Positions 35,479-45,213 of a stretch of 64,000 nucleotides of DNA are shown here, piece by piece; positions within the stretch are counted from its first letter, which is position 1; every line of letters starts with the position of its first letter. The DNA is from Cytobacillus sp. S13-E01. Its GTDB lineage: Bacteria > Bacillota > Bacilli > Bacillales > Bacillaceae_L. Below the pieces are notes generated by a model. It saw only the letters and a list, made by a program, of their open reading frames with translations. It was not told where the DNA came from and ran no database searches. A program made the translations under genes and the position numbers. The stretch is from NCBI RefSeq assembly GCF_029193815.1, contig NZ_JARFVC010000002.1, forward strand, positions 186,001 to 250,000, given 5' to 3'.

Positions 35479-36897
35479 TTATCGATTTATCCACCTTAGC
35501 AATCTCTCAACATTCTTTTTATTCACTTTTCCACCTGAAAAGCGGTCAATTTGCCTAAATGGCATGTTAATAACAAAATACACGTTATTTGCCGTTAATG
35601 GATTTCCAATCTTTTTAAAGAAAAAGTGGAAGAACATAATGGTATGATAAAGCAATTTTCCTAACCCGTTTTTATACTGGGCTTGATTAATCGTGTCATT
35701 CATTCCTAAATCTTTATGGCAATCCCAATTTTTAGGTGGAAGTTTTCCCCCTAATATTTTTTCAAATTCTGAATCAGGAATTTGCTTTACATTAGCCTCT
35801 GCGTAGTTTGGAAATTCAGTTTTTAAGAATACAGTTGGAGTAACACCATCCATCTCAAAGGTTTCCTCTAAGTGAATCTCTTGGATTGAACTACCTACTA
35901 GAATCTTGTAATTCCCTGATTCAACCTCCCAATCCTTAATTTCAGGATTATAGTAAGAGAAATCCCGTTTCGTTAATGTTAGTGTCACTTGCTTCGTTTC
36001 ACCTGGTTCCAAGTAGACCTTATCAAAAGCTTTCAATTCTTTTTTTGACCGGATAATTTTCGAATCTACCTTTTCAATATAAAGTTGAGCAATCTCTGCT
36101 CCAGCAACTTTACCTGTATTTGTCAAAGTAAAACTTACAGTTAAGCCACCTATCACAATATCACTGTATTCAAATGTAGTATAAGATAGCCCATACCCAA
36201 ATGAGTAACGCACTGGTACATTTGCAGTTTCAAAATATCTATAACCAATGAATAGCCCTTCTTTATGTTCACTTGTTGCTTGATGTCCAGGGTAGTACGC
36301 GGAGGATGGAACATCAGTGTAACGAATTGGGAATGTTTCACTTAACTTACCACTTGGATTGTATTTGCCAAGCAATATATCAACGACAGCTTCACCCCCA
36401 CCTTGTCCAGAAAGATACGTGTGTATAATTCCTTGTACCTTATCTGCAAATGGTAATTCAAGGGCACCACCACCAGATAATACAACGATAACATTCTCAT
36501 TTACCTTAACTAAAGATTCAACAAGTTCTAACTGATTTTGAGCTAGTTTTAAATCTTCTCTATCTACACCTTCTGCCTCTTTGCTTTCATCAAGACCAAT
36601 AAATAAAAGCACTACTTCAGAAGATTTTGCATCTGAAAGCTCATGTAAAATCTCCTCGTTGATTTGTGTTAATAAATCTTGAAAATCATGATAATGCAAG
36701 TAAAATGTTGTCCTGTTTAATCCTGCTTTGGCTGCGACTTTTTGAACCGTTAAATTTGAAATAGTGGAATCCTCGCTTAGAAGAGAAATGACAGCATTTT
36801 TAAACATCTCTCTTGAACGAATGGTTCGAGGATCTTCTTTTTTTGTATAGACATTCCAAGCTCCTTTATAGATTATTTCCGACTTTCTCAACATCAC
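35479..36897 (-). pseudogene. Chimera: TetR-type regulator N-terminus fused to GH3 glycosidase C-terminus
   Basis: One 472-codon frame. Residues ~20-90 are a TetR helix-turn-helix (TIRSREMFKNAVISLLSED, KAGLNRTTFYLHYHDFQDLL). From about residue 95 the chain is the C-terminal GH3 beta-glucosidase part: IVVLSGGGALELPFA, GEAVVDILLGKYNPSGKL, YFETANVPVRYSFGYGLSY, then a fibronectin-III-like domain. The GH3 N-terminal barrel with the nucleophile Asp is absent. The SD AAAGGAG belongs to an ATG (36856) whose frame joins the TetR frame only by a -1 shift in an A7 run. Non-functional as glycosidase. Confidence 0.8.
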
Positions 36898-37086
36898 ATA
36901 TTTTCATGTCGATTAGTGAACATTTTGAATAAAACTGTTCATGGTCAGGAACGTATTATTTTTGTTAGTATTAATTTTATCGACATAGTGTCGAGGTTGC
37001 AAATCTAAAATATATAGATTTCCATCGTTCATTAAATAGGATCAAGGAAAAGTTAAAAAGTCAAGCAAAAGAAAAGGAGTTTATAT

Positions 37087-38543
37087 ATGGAAAACGAGAG
37101 AGAAGAAATAAAGAAAGGTATATTATTATTTGTACTCATATCGGGTTGTTTTTTATCGGTATTGAATCAAACATTGTTAAATGTGGCATTAAGTAATTTA
37201 ATTGACGTATTTGAGGTGACAGCCGCAACTGTTCAATGGCTTTCAACAGGTTTTCTGCTTGTAAACGGAGTGTTAATTCCAACAACAGCATTTTAATGAA
37301 ACGTTTTTCGACGAGACAATTATTTATCAGCTCGATGCTATTTTTATAATTGGGTACCGTTATTTGTGCAATAGCTCCCAACTTTTCGATTTTACTAATC
37401 GGACGAATGATTCAAGCCGTTGGAGCTGGGATTATCATTCCTCTTATGATGAGTGTGATTCTGTTTATTTTTCCTGCTGAAAAAAGAGGTAGCGCAATGG
37501 GCTTAATTGGGTTTGCTATGATATTTGCCCCTGCCATTGCCCCGACTTTGGCTGGCTTTACTATTGATTATGTATCATGGCGATGGTTATTTATTGGTTT
37601 GGCACCTCTTATATTCATGGTTATTTTATTAGCATTGAAGTTTTTAGTGAATGTATCCGAAACAGCTAAATCAAAACTAGATTTTGCAAGTGTCATTTTA
37701 TCAACCATTGGTTTTGGCTTTATATTATATGGTTTCAGTAGTGCTGGTAATAAAGGCTGGAGTGCCCAGGTTGTTATCTTTTCATTAATCATTGGATTGT
37801 TGTTTACGGTTTTCTTCTGTATTCGCCAAATAAAATCAAATGATCCAGTATTAAATTTATCAGTATTCAAGTATAAGGTATTTACTTTAATATCATTACT
37901 CAATGTGTTAGTAACCATGTTCATGTATGCGGATTTGATATTATTACCTATTTACCTTCAAACGGGTAGAGGGTTTACTGCATTTGAAGTAGGTCTTTTA
38001 TTATTACCTGGCGCTGTCATTAATGCCATGTTATCTCCAGTCACCGGTAAATTATATGACAGAGTTGGTGTAAAGCCATTATTTATTATTGGGCTTTTAT
38101 TTATGATTCCTTCGATGTGGGCTGTAACGGATTTAACAGCTTCAACTTCTTTCATGTATTTAATGATACGTACGATCATTTTACGTATTGGTTTAAGTTT
38201 CATTACGATGCCACTTAATACATCTGCATTGAACGCATTACCTAAGCAGTTAGGGTCACATGGCTCTGCAGTTGTTAATACTGTACGTCAACTTGCAGGA
38301 GCAATCGGAACAGCTGTAGTGGTAACTATTTATACAGCACAAGTTACGAATAATACATCAGAAATCATGAATGAAAATCCAACAGCTTCTACTGGGCAAA
38401 TTGAAAGCCTCTCTTCTATACTAGGTTCAGGTGATGCTTATTTCTTTATGATGACATTAGCAATTGCCGCACTTCTTTTAACTTTATTTATGCCAAAGAA
38501 AAGTATTGAAAAAGATGAATCTACAGCATCTAAATCAGCGTAG
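37087..38543 (+). pseudogene. DHA2-type MFS multidrug exporter with homopolymer frameshifts
   Basis: ATG with AAAGGAG upstream. First 70 codons are intact (SVLNQTLLNVALSNLIDVF, GFLLVNGVLIPTTAF), then one T is missing at about 37296 and further T-loss and G-gain lie near 37341-37354, after which 397 codons read cleanly (IGRMIQAVGAGIIIPLMMSV motif, YDRVGVKPLF, about ten more spans). EmrB/QacA family, about 14 spans originally. Either an inactivated gene or homopolymer sequencing errors. Confidence 0.85.
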
Positions 38544-38624
38544 GCTGACACTAATAAAAATTTTTGCACAAATAAAACAAGCCCTTTCATCTGCACGAAT
38601 GAGGTTGTTTTCTCGTTAATGGAG

Positions 38625-38658
38625 AACTTTATTGAATGTCAATAAAGTTTCTTTTTTT
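38625..38658 (+). terminator. Terminator after the MFS gene
   Basis: 11-bp stem AACTTTATTGA / TCAATAAAGTT, ATG loop, then TCTTTTTTT. Confidence 0.85.
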
Positions 38659-38873
38659 AAAAAAATGCTGTTGTATTTTCAACGCTTATTGAACTAACCT
38701 TCCCGTTAGTTTGAGTGAAACCCTTCACAAAGTCCTCTAAAACAGAAGGTTTTATTGTGCAATATGTGTCTACTACGCATTAAACAAATGAAGATTTTCT
38801 TATTCCACATTACCCTTTAATTTAGTGAGTTGATTTCACAAACTAGTTCTAACCTAGATAGATTTTTTCCACA

Positions 38874-38899
38874 ATAAAAGGCACCCATTCCTGAGTGCC
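38874..38899 (-). terminator. Terminator of the kamA-yokU operon
   Basis: Minus strand GGCACTCA / TGGGTGCC stem followed by TTTTATT, 25 bp after yokU. Confidence 0.8.
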
Positions 38900-38924
38900 A
38901 ATATTAATTCATATGAAAATATTC

Positions 38925-39206
38925 CTAAGAAGAAAAATCAAAATAATTCCTCTTCAACAATCTAGGTAATTCCAATAGTTCCTTAAAACTTATCGAACTA
39001 CCAATCTTTTTTGTATCAACTAAAAACAACTGATCCTCAATTTCCTTAATGATGTCTTCATTCTGATACACCATTTCACATTCGGTGCAGACAACAGCTG
39101 GTGTCATCGTAATTTCAATAGCCCTTGACCCATCAGGCAGCTCCCAATAAACCGTGTTTTCTCCGTTACTCGCTTTTCCTCCACACCACTCACATTTAAT
39201 ATCCAT
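38925..39206 (-). CDS. yokU: YokU family protein
   Basis: 93 aa from the ATG at 39206 (AGGTG upstream). Zinc-ribbon-like Cys pairs KCEWCGGKA and VVCTECEMVY, then a hydrophilic helix. YokU-family proteins follow kamA in Bacillus; function unknown. Starts 11 bp after kamA, so co-transcribed from the sigma-54 promoter. Confidence 0.85.
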   Translation of the reverse strand: MDIKCEWCGGKASNGENTVYWELPDGSRAIEITMTPAVVCTECEMVYQNEDIIKEIEDQLFLVDTKKIGSSISFKELLELPRLLKRNYFDFSS

Positions 39207-39216
39207 CACCTCTCAC

Positions 39217-40641
39217 CTACTCATTAACCGTTGGTGTTTTTCCTTGTTCACCAATTTCGGTTGATTTTTGTTGCTGGGACTTAAATTTCTTTTCCTTCAG
39301 CTCATCTCTTTTTTCCCGCTTATCCTTTAAGGAAGAATGATTCTGATCTGCCTGGTATTTTGATCTTCTATCTAAGCGTTTAAGATCATCCGGTACTAGA
39401 TTAAATTTGCTATCATTCATAACTGCAGAAATTCCAACATTGGATTTATGCTTTTCATAATCAGGGTATACGCTCTTGAAGTAATCTTCTGCTTTACCTC
39501 CTACATAATTTTGTGGTTCTGGGTAAGATGTTATTACACCTTCAAAATTCCGTAACACAACTTTTTCCGCACTTTGCGAAATTATATAATTCGGCTGCAC
39601 CGCGATCTTACCTCCCCCACCAGGAGCGTCGACCACAAAGGTTGGGACTGCGTAACCCGACGTATGACCCCTCAATCCCTCAATAATTTCTAATCCCTTT
39701 GATACCGGTGCCCGAAAATGACCTATTCCTTCAGATAAATCACATTGGTAAATGTAATATGGACGTACACGGATTTTTACTAAGTCATGCATTAATTGCT
39801 TCATGATTGGAACACTGTCATTAATCCCAGCTAAAATAACGGATTGATTTCCAACAGGGACGCCTGCGTTTACTAGCATCTCACATGCTTTTTTTGATTC
39901 CTCAGTTATTTCAATTGAAGTATTAAAATGAGTGTTTAGCCAAACTGGATGATATTTCTTTAAAATAGTACATAAATTTTCGGTTATCCTTTGCGGGAAA
40001 ACAACTGGTGCACGTGTGCCAATTCTAATAATCTCGACATGTGGAATAGCTCTTAAACTCTTTAAAATATATTCTAGGATATTATCATTGATTAGTAAGC
40101 CATCCCCACCAGAAAGTAAAACATCTCGAACCTCTGGCGTATTTGCAATATAGTTAATAGCTGCGTCTATCTGCTTTTTAGGAACACCCATTCCGATTTG
40201 TCCAGAGAATCTACGTCTCGTGCAGTAACGGCAATACATAGAACATTGGTTCGTTACTAAGAATAATACTCGGTCCGGGTAGCGGTGAGTTAGCCCAGGT
40301 ACAGGAGAATCTTCATCTTCATGTAGAGGATCTTCAAGATCATATTTTGTTTTAAATATTTCTTTTGAAATTGGAACAGATTGCATCCGAATTGGGCAGC
40401 GATGATCATCAGGATTCATTAAGGAAGCATAGTAAGGTGTAATATTTAATGGTATTGTTTTAGTAGAAATTTTAACCCCTTCTTCTTCTTCAGGTGTAAG
40501 ATTAACCACTTTCTTTAGATCATCTAAAGTTCGGACAGTATTCGTTAACTGCCATATCCAGTCATTCCACTGTTCTTCTGTAACACCTTTCCATAACTCT
40601 ATATCTTTCCAGTGTCTTTTAGGTTTATAAAGGTTAAACAT
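39217..40641 (-). CDS. kamA: L-lysine 2,3-aminomutase
   Basis: 474 aa from the ATG at 40641 (GGGAGGAG 5 bases upstream). An earlier in-frame start would lie inside the sigma-54 promoter and is excluded. Radical SAM motif [12 protein letters not shown], then [30 protein letters not shown] and the PLP-lysine region [15 protein letters not shown]. Converts L-lysine to beta-lysine using SAM, PLP and [4Fe-4S]. With ablB it would make N-epsilon-acetyl-beta-lysine. C-terminal basic tail ([14 protein letters not shown]) is of low complexity. Confidence 0.95.
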   Translation of the reverse strand: MFNLYKPKRHWKDIELWKGVTEEQWNDWIWQLTNTVRTLDDLKKVVNLTPEEEEGVKISTKTIPLNITPYYASLMNPDDHRCPIRMQSVPISKEIFKTKYDLEDPLHEDEDSPVPGLTHRYPDRVLFLVTNQCSMYCRYCTRRRFSGQIGMGVPKKQIDAAINYIANTPEVRDVLLSGGDGLLINDNILEYILKSLRAIPHVEIIRIGTRAPVVFPQRITENLCTILKKYHPVWLNTHFNTSIEITEESKKACEMLVNAGVPVGNQSVILAGINDSVPIMKQLMHDLVKIRVRPYYIYQCDLSEGIGHFRAPVSKGLEIIEGLRGHTSGYAVPTFVVDAPGGGGKIAVQPNYIISQSAEKVVLRNFEGVITSYPEPQNYVGGKAEDYFKSVYPDYEKHKSNVGISAVMNDSKFNLVPDDLKRLDRRSKYQADQNHSSLKDKREKRDELKEKKFKSQQQKSTEIGEQGKTPTVNE

Positions 40642-40668
40642 AAAATCTCCTCCCTTTATAAAGGATTT

Positions 40669-40686
40669 ATGCAATTTTCATGCCAA
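40669..40686 (-). promoter_or_regulatory. Sigma-54 (-24/-12) promoter of kamA-yokU
   Basis: Minus strand TTGGCATGAAAATTGCAT: GG at 40684-40683 and GC at 40672-40671, the required spacing of the TGGCAC-N5-TTGC consensus. Predicted start near 40659, giving a leader of about 18 bases that contains the SD. Such promoters need an activator like the adjacent AAA+ protein. Confidence 0.9.
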
Positions 40687-40859
40687 AACCAGTTTAAAAA
40701 AAGGAAAATAGACACCTATCAACTATGGAATACAACCACTCGACATATGCTATAGTAAAAAGCACTTGATTTCGTTAACAACATAGAAAAAATTGGGTTG
40801 CTAAGCTTTTTTGCGATTGCCTTATTTCCTTGTACATTCAGAAGTAAGGATAAACGAAC

Positions 40860-40978
40860 AAAAGCGCAGGGCGCCCGCCTATCGGCGACAAGCATAAGAC
40901 GAGCCGTCTGGAAGGTTGTTCTTTAACCTTTCGGACGGATTGGCTTATACCATAGAGCCGATGGCGCCTGGAGCTAGA
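40860..40978. repeat. Large structured intergenic repeat (copy 3)
   Basis: AAAAGCGCAGGGCGCCCG at one end, GATGGCGCCTGGAGCTAGA at the other (near-complementary ends). Inside, ATCGGCGACAAGCATAAG pairs with GGCTTAT..GAGCCGAT, and a central hairpin GTCTGGAAGGTT..AACCTTTCGGAC. It lies between the kamA promoter and the upstream regulator gene. Confidence 0.75.
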
Positions 40979-41040
40979 AGTAGATAGACAAAGACACGAA
41001 GTTATACACAACCTTACAATTTTATAATTTCCTAAACAAT

Positions 41041-41067
41041 AAAAAAAACCGCCAATAAATTGGCAGT
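41041..41067 (-). terminator. Terminator of the KamR-like gene
   Basis: Minus strand AACTGCCAA / TTGGCGGTT stem followed by eight T residues, directly after the stop at 41070; separates the regulator from kamA. Confidence 0.88.
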
Positions 41068-41069
41068 TC

Positions 41070-42464
41070 CTACGATTTCATTTTACTAAGTTTATATTGT
41101 AATGTTTGTCTTGGAATTTTTAATAACTTTGCTGCTTGTTGAACATTCCCGTTTGTTTCTAAAAGAGCTTGATTAATAAATGATGTTTCAACCTCTAAAA
41201 GTAGTTCCTTTAGGGATTGGTCTCCTAACGAATGAACCCTTTCTTCCATTGAATAATTATTTTTTATATGGTTAGGTAAATCATCTTTCCTAAAAAGTTC
41301 ACCATCTGCCATATTCATAGCATGCTCAATACTGTGTTTAAGCTCACGTACATTACCTGGCCATGAGTAGTTTAGTAATGTTTCATATACTTCATTATCC
41401 AATACCTCTACACTTTTTCCGAATTTTCGATTAAAATGTTGCACAAAATGGCGTGCCAACAAACTTACATCTTCTTTTCTGTTTCGTAGTGGTGGGATAT
41501 GTAACGAAAATACATTTAACCGGTAATATAAATCTGGTCTTAAGCGATTTTCCTCTAAACATACATTTGGAGGTTCATTCATTGCACAAATTACTCTAAC
41601 ATCCACTTGAAATTCCTTTGTGCTTCCTACCCTTCTAATGTACCCATCCTCTAACACTCTCAATAGTTTTGACTGTAATTCTAATGGCATCGAGTTCACT
41701 TCATCTAAAAACAATGTTCCCCCATGTGCGAGCTCAAATAATCCAGCACGATCAACAGCTCCTGTGTAGCTGCCCTTAGTTGTACCAAATAAAATGCCCT
41801 CTAGGAGTGATTCAGGAATTGCTGCACAGCTTTGAGCTATAAATGGTTCAGTTTTTCTTTTAGAACTATTATGAATCCCCTGAACAAACAGCTCTTTTCC
41901 AGTGCCCGTTTCCCCATAAACCAATACGGTTGATGAAGTTTTAGCAACCTTTAATGCTTGTGATTTCATATTTATTAGTTGTTCACAATTTGTAATAATG
42001 TCATCAAACGCATATTTAGCACCGTATATCTCAATAGGTTTCGTTTTTTTCTTTTTAATTTTGGACTGTAAATCGATTAATTTATTAGACAACATTTTAA
42101 TTTGAGATAGGTCTCTGCCAATTTCCACTGCACCTATAAATTCATCCCTAACTACAATGGGTAAGGTAGTATTAACCGTATCAATGAATTCTCCACGAAT
42201 GTTTCTATAGGTTTGGGGTAAATGGTAGATCGGTTGTTTCGTTTGGATTACTTTTAAAAGAGTGCTAGTTTCACTTGATAAAGAGGGGAATACTTCTAGA
42301 ATATGCTTTCCGAGGACTTCATCAATTGATACACCATCATGCTTTGCAGCAACTTCATTATAATAAATCGTTATTCCTTGATCATTTACTGCATGTATAG
42401 CTTCATCGATACTTGATAAAATTGCTTTTACCATTTCTTCTGTGTTCAATTGTTGAAGGAACAT
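41070..42464 (-). CDS. kamR: Sigma-54-dependent transcriptional activator (KamR-like)
   Basis: 464 aa from the ATG at 42464 (GGGGGG 8 bases upstream). N-terminal PAS domain (residues ~15-120), AAA+ core with Walker A GETGTGKE, the sigma-54 contact loop GSYTGA (a Phe-to-Tyr form of GAFTGA), Walker [11 protein letters not shown], arginine-finger region [13 protein letters not shown], and a C-terminal Fis-type HTH ([21 protein letters not shown]). It should activate the sigma-54 promoter at kamA about 400 bp away. In B. thuringiensis the kam locus uses sigma-54 and a KamR activator. Confidence 0.9.
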   Translation of the reverse strand: MFLQQLNTEEMVKAILSSIDEAIHAVNDQGITIYYNEVAAKHDGVSIDEVLGKHILEVFPSLSSETSTLLKVIQTKQPIYHLPQTYRNIRGEFIDTVNTTLPIVVRDEFIGAVEIGRDLSQIKMLSNKLIDLQSKIKKKKTKPIEIYGAKYAFDDIITNCEQLINMKSQALKVAKTSSTVLVYGETGTGKELFVQGIHNSSKRKTEPFIAQSCAAIPESLLEGILFGTTKGSYTGAVDRAGLFELAHGGTLFLDEVNSMPLELQSKLLRVLEDGYIRRVGSTKEFQVDVRVICAMNEPPNVCLEENRLRPDLYYRLNVFSLHIPPLRNRKEDVSLLARHFVQHFNRKFGKSVEVLDNEVYETLLNYSWPGNVRELKHSIEHAMNMADGELFRKDDLPNHIKNNYSMEERVHSLGDQSLKELLLEVETSFINQALLETNGNVQQAAKLLKIPRQTLQYKLSKMKS

Positions 42465-42490
42465 TGTATTCACCCCCCATTTAGCTGCAT

Positions 42491-42541
42491 TACTGCTGAA
42501 TTTTCAGCATCTAGCTGATGAAATATCAGCAGTTGAAAGAT
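42491..42541. repeat. Clustered TGCTGA/TCAGCA hairpins at the ablB-kamR junction
   Basis: TGCTGAATTTTCAGCA at 42493-42508 and GCTGATGAAATATCAGC about 8 bp further; they cover the ablB stop codon and lie 30-75 bp before the kamR start. Possible operator or mRNA processing site. Confidence 0.45.
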
Positions 42542-43391
42542 CTTTTACCCATACATTCATATCTTCAAGCTTATCATATATATAACAGTTATTGGTTAGT
42601 CTACCGTTATAAGTATATCCAAGTTGATAAAAAGCAGCGTTCATTCCAAAGGATAGCGCTCTAGCGATGGAATATGAACAATAAATCTGGTTTTCTATAA
42701 GCTCTAATTCTAGTTTTCTTAAAAGGATTTTCATTAGTCCATGCTTTCTAAACTCCAACAGGGTTGCACAGTCTGTTAATTCTGCATTATGATATTTTTC
42801 ATTAACTTCAGCAGAGGCAGCACTGACTATTTTCCCCTTGTCATTTTCAATAACATAAAAAATGGTCCCTTTGTTTATTACTTCCTCAATATAGTCTGGT
42901 TTATTTAAAGGGGTAGGATAAATCTCAAATACTTTCGCATATAACCCCGCTAACAGAATTGCGTCTTCAATTTCACCTTTACGAAGCCTGAAATGATCAG
43001 GTAGCAGATTACTTAAAGGGGTACTCGTAAGTTTTTTCACTTTACTTAGAATTTCGTCTTCTTTAATCCATTTATCACTGTGGCGACGAGTAGGTTCATA
43101 ATACTTAGTCATGATATATGCATCGTTACCAGAAAAATAACCTCTACATATTGCTTCAAGAGTGTAACCTTCTTCAATAAAAAAAGAAACATGCTCTACC
43201 CGTGAATTAATTATCGTCTTAGCATACGCATTTTTCATCACAATGTTCTGAAGTTCAGTTTCGATCAAATGTAGGTTTCCGCGGTAATCATCCACTTTTA
43301 ATCTGTGGTTAAAATGATCTTTTGTTATTTGCAGAGTATAATGTTCATTGCTGATCTTCTCGTTATTAAAAAATTCGTTTGTTCTTGTCAT
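42504..43391 (-). CDS. ablB: Beta-lysine N-acetyltransferase AblB (YodP)
   Basis: 295 aa from the ATG at 43391 (AGAGGGG upstream). Two-part protein: a variable N-terminal domain and a C-terminal GNAT domain (IVSAASAEVNEKYHNAELTDCATL, EFRKHGLMKILLRKLE, YSIARALSFGMNAAFYQLGY). AblB acetylates beta-lysine made by KamA, giving N-epsilon-acetyl-beta-lysine, a compatible solute in methanogens; in Bacillus the YodP role is linked to sporulation. Same strand as kamR, 40 bp upstream of it, probably one transcript. Confidence 0.88.
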   Translation of the reverse strand: MTRTNEFFNNEKISNEHYTLQITKDHFNHRLKVDDYRGNLHLIETELQNIVMKNAYAKTIINSRVEHVSFFIEEGYTLEAICRGYFSGNDAYIMTKYYEPTRRHSDKWIKEDEILSKVKKLTSTPLSNLLPDHFRLRKGEIEDAILLAGLYAKVFEIYPTPLNKPDYIEEVINKGTIFYVIENDKGKIVSAASAEVNEKYHNAELTDCATLLEFRKHGLMKILLRKLELELIENQIYCSYSIARALSFGMNAAFYQLGYTYNGRLTNNCYIYDKLEDMNVWVKDLSTADISSARC

Positions 43392-43467
43392 TACAAGTTC
43401 CCCTCTCCACATCTTCTACTTTATATCTACTTTACATTCTGGAACATTATGAATAAACCTTGTTGTC

Positions 43468-43968
43468 TTATTGCTTATCACTATAGAAAATATGCTGTGC
43501 AGTTAATTCCCCCCCATTTACCGAGATAAGACCGTAGGAGTATTGCTTTTGTCTTCTTTTATCCGTCGGTGAACCTGGATTAAATAGAAGAATATCATTT
43601 ATAGTTTTATTGACAGGGATGTGTGAATGTCCAAAAATAATACAATTTAATGTTTGCTCTTTAAATTCGTTTAAGACTCTTTGTTCAGTAGTCCTTCCTT
43701 TTCCATGTCCATGTACTAGCCCTATTTTAAAGTCATCTATTTTCAGTACTTTTTTATAACCAAATTGCTCAATAACTTCTACAGCATCAACATTCCCCGC
43801 GACACCAACAACAGGTGCAAGGGCTACTAACTCTTTATACACATCCAGCATTTGCCAATCACCTGCATGAATAATCAAATCGACACTTTTCAATCCATCT
43901 ATTAAAGCAATTGGAAGTTCTTTGGCGCGTTTAGGCATATGTGTATCTGATAAGATTCCTAGTAACAT
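43468..43968 (-). CDS. Metallophosphoesterase, YfcE/MJ0936 family
   Basis: 166 aa. Starts LLGILSDTHMPKRA (metal ligands D, H), then LIIHAGDWQ, GVAGNVDA, GLVHGHGKGR and IIFGHSHIPVNK; complete calcineurin-like site. Likely cytoplasmic phosphodiesterase of unknown substrate. It follows the ger operon by 27 bp and may be co-transcribed with it. Confidence 0.9.
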   Translation of the reverse strand: MLLGILSDTHMPKRAKELPIALIDGLKSVDLIIHAGDWQMLDVYKELVALAPVVGVAGNVDAVEVIEQFGYKKVLKIDDFKIGLVHGHGKGRTTEQRVLNEFKEQTLNCIIFGHSHIPVNKTINDILLFNPGSPTDKRRQKQYSYGLISVNGGELTAQHIFYSDKQ

Positions 43969-43995
43969 GTCCTCACCTTACTCTACAATTTAAAA

Positions 43996-45213
43996 TTACT
44001 CATTACTCTGTTCATTAATATAATCTGTAAGAAAGCTCTTACTTCTAATACCTGATCTTCGTATATAAATATTTGCGCTAACCTCAACTTCAGCACGCTC
44101 GAACTGCTCATCCCAATTATTTTCAAGTTCTTTATACTTTTTATAATTCTTCCTTTTTAACTCTTCTCCAAAACCAAAGATATCAACACCGTATTTTTCT
44201 TGAACCTTCTTTATTGTTCTTTTAATCTCTTCCTCAATAAACTGATTTGTACTTTCTTCTATTTGATTATAGGTAGCCAGTTTTTCTAAATCCTCTATAC
44301 ATTGTGTTCCTTGTAGACGTGCATCACCAGAAATATTTACCTTGATAACTGGAGAATCATTTATCCACTCAACATTCTTCTTAGAATGAGCGCTGACAAT
44401 TTTCACATCGATATATTTCCCTGAATTATCCGCACTACAAGGTATAGTAAGTGTAGTTGTCTTTAATTTTTTCGTCCATAGGTAATTCCTTATATCTTCA
44501 ACTGTCAAATATCCAACCAACTTATCAAAACTAAAGACTGCCAATCCAACGATTTCAACCCTAGCATCAGGATCTACTTTTTTATTATTATCAATACTTT
44601 GACCTTTATTTATATTACCCCGAATCGTGACCGCTTCTGCAACGGGCTGTCGTCCTTTATTAACAATAGCCGAGATAAAATCAGTTAATTTCACATCAGG
44701 GTCACCACCCCAATCTTTTTCAAAGGCTTCGATTTGGGCATGTAATTTTAAGGACGGGACCCTTTGAACAGCATAGGTAATTTTAAGGATATCTGATGCT
44801 TTAACATCCTTTGCAATAAGAATATTAAAATCATTCCGAAATTCTCCAGTTCTCTCAAGAAAATCTAAAAATTCTGCCACTCCTTCTCTTGCTACCTCCT
44901 CATCAATTACAATAACCCTCGTGTGTGAATAAATTAATACTCTACTTAGACCTATGTTCATTTTATCTGATAACTCAGAGATTGAATTACCTTCTTGATA
45001 ATATACAAGAGCTGGGGTATTACCTCCTTTAGCGTCTTTTGATAATTCCGTCGCATTTATTACCTCAACTGTTAATTTGTATTTATGCTCTTCTCCTTTT
45101 TCAATTGCAATTCCTGACACGATAGATAACTCATTTAATTCAATCCGATCCCAACATCCACTTAAGACTAATAGGAATAGCAGAGAAAATGTTAATTTAA
45201 TCCAGTTAACCAT
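43996..45213 (-). CDS. Germinant receptor C subunit, Ger(x)C lipoprotein
   Basis: 405 aa from the ATG at 45213, which overlaps the stop of the A subunit (TGATG), so translation is coupled. Lipobox LLVLSGCWDRIELNE is the family signature. The rest is the GerAC fold with the C-terminal helix-rich domain (KVQEKYGVDIFGFGEELKRKNYK). Anchored outside the spore inner membrane. Confidence 0.93.
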   Translation of the reverse strand: MVNWIKLTFSLLFLLVLSGCWDRIELNELSIVSGIAIEKGEEHKYKLTVEVINATELSKDAKGGNTPALVYYQEGNSISELSDKMNIGLSRVLIYSHTRVIVIDEEVAREGVAEFLDFLERTGEFRNDFNILIAKDVKASDILKITYAVQRVPSLKLHAQIEAFEKDWGGDPDVKLTDFISAIVNKGRQPVAEAVTIRGNINKGQSIDNNKKVDPDARVEIVGLAVFSFDKLVGYLTVEDIRNYLWTKKLKTTTLTIPCSADNSGKYIDVKIVSAHSKKNVEWINDSPVIKVNISGDARLQGTQCIEDLEKLATYNQIEESTNQFIEEEIKRTIKKVQEKYGVDIFGFGEELKRKNYKKYKELENNWDEQFERAEVEVSANIYIRRSGIRSKSFLTDYINEQSNE

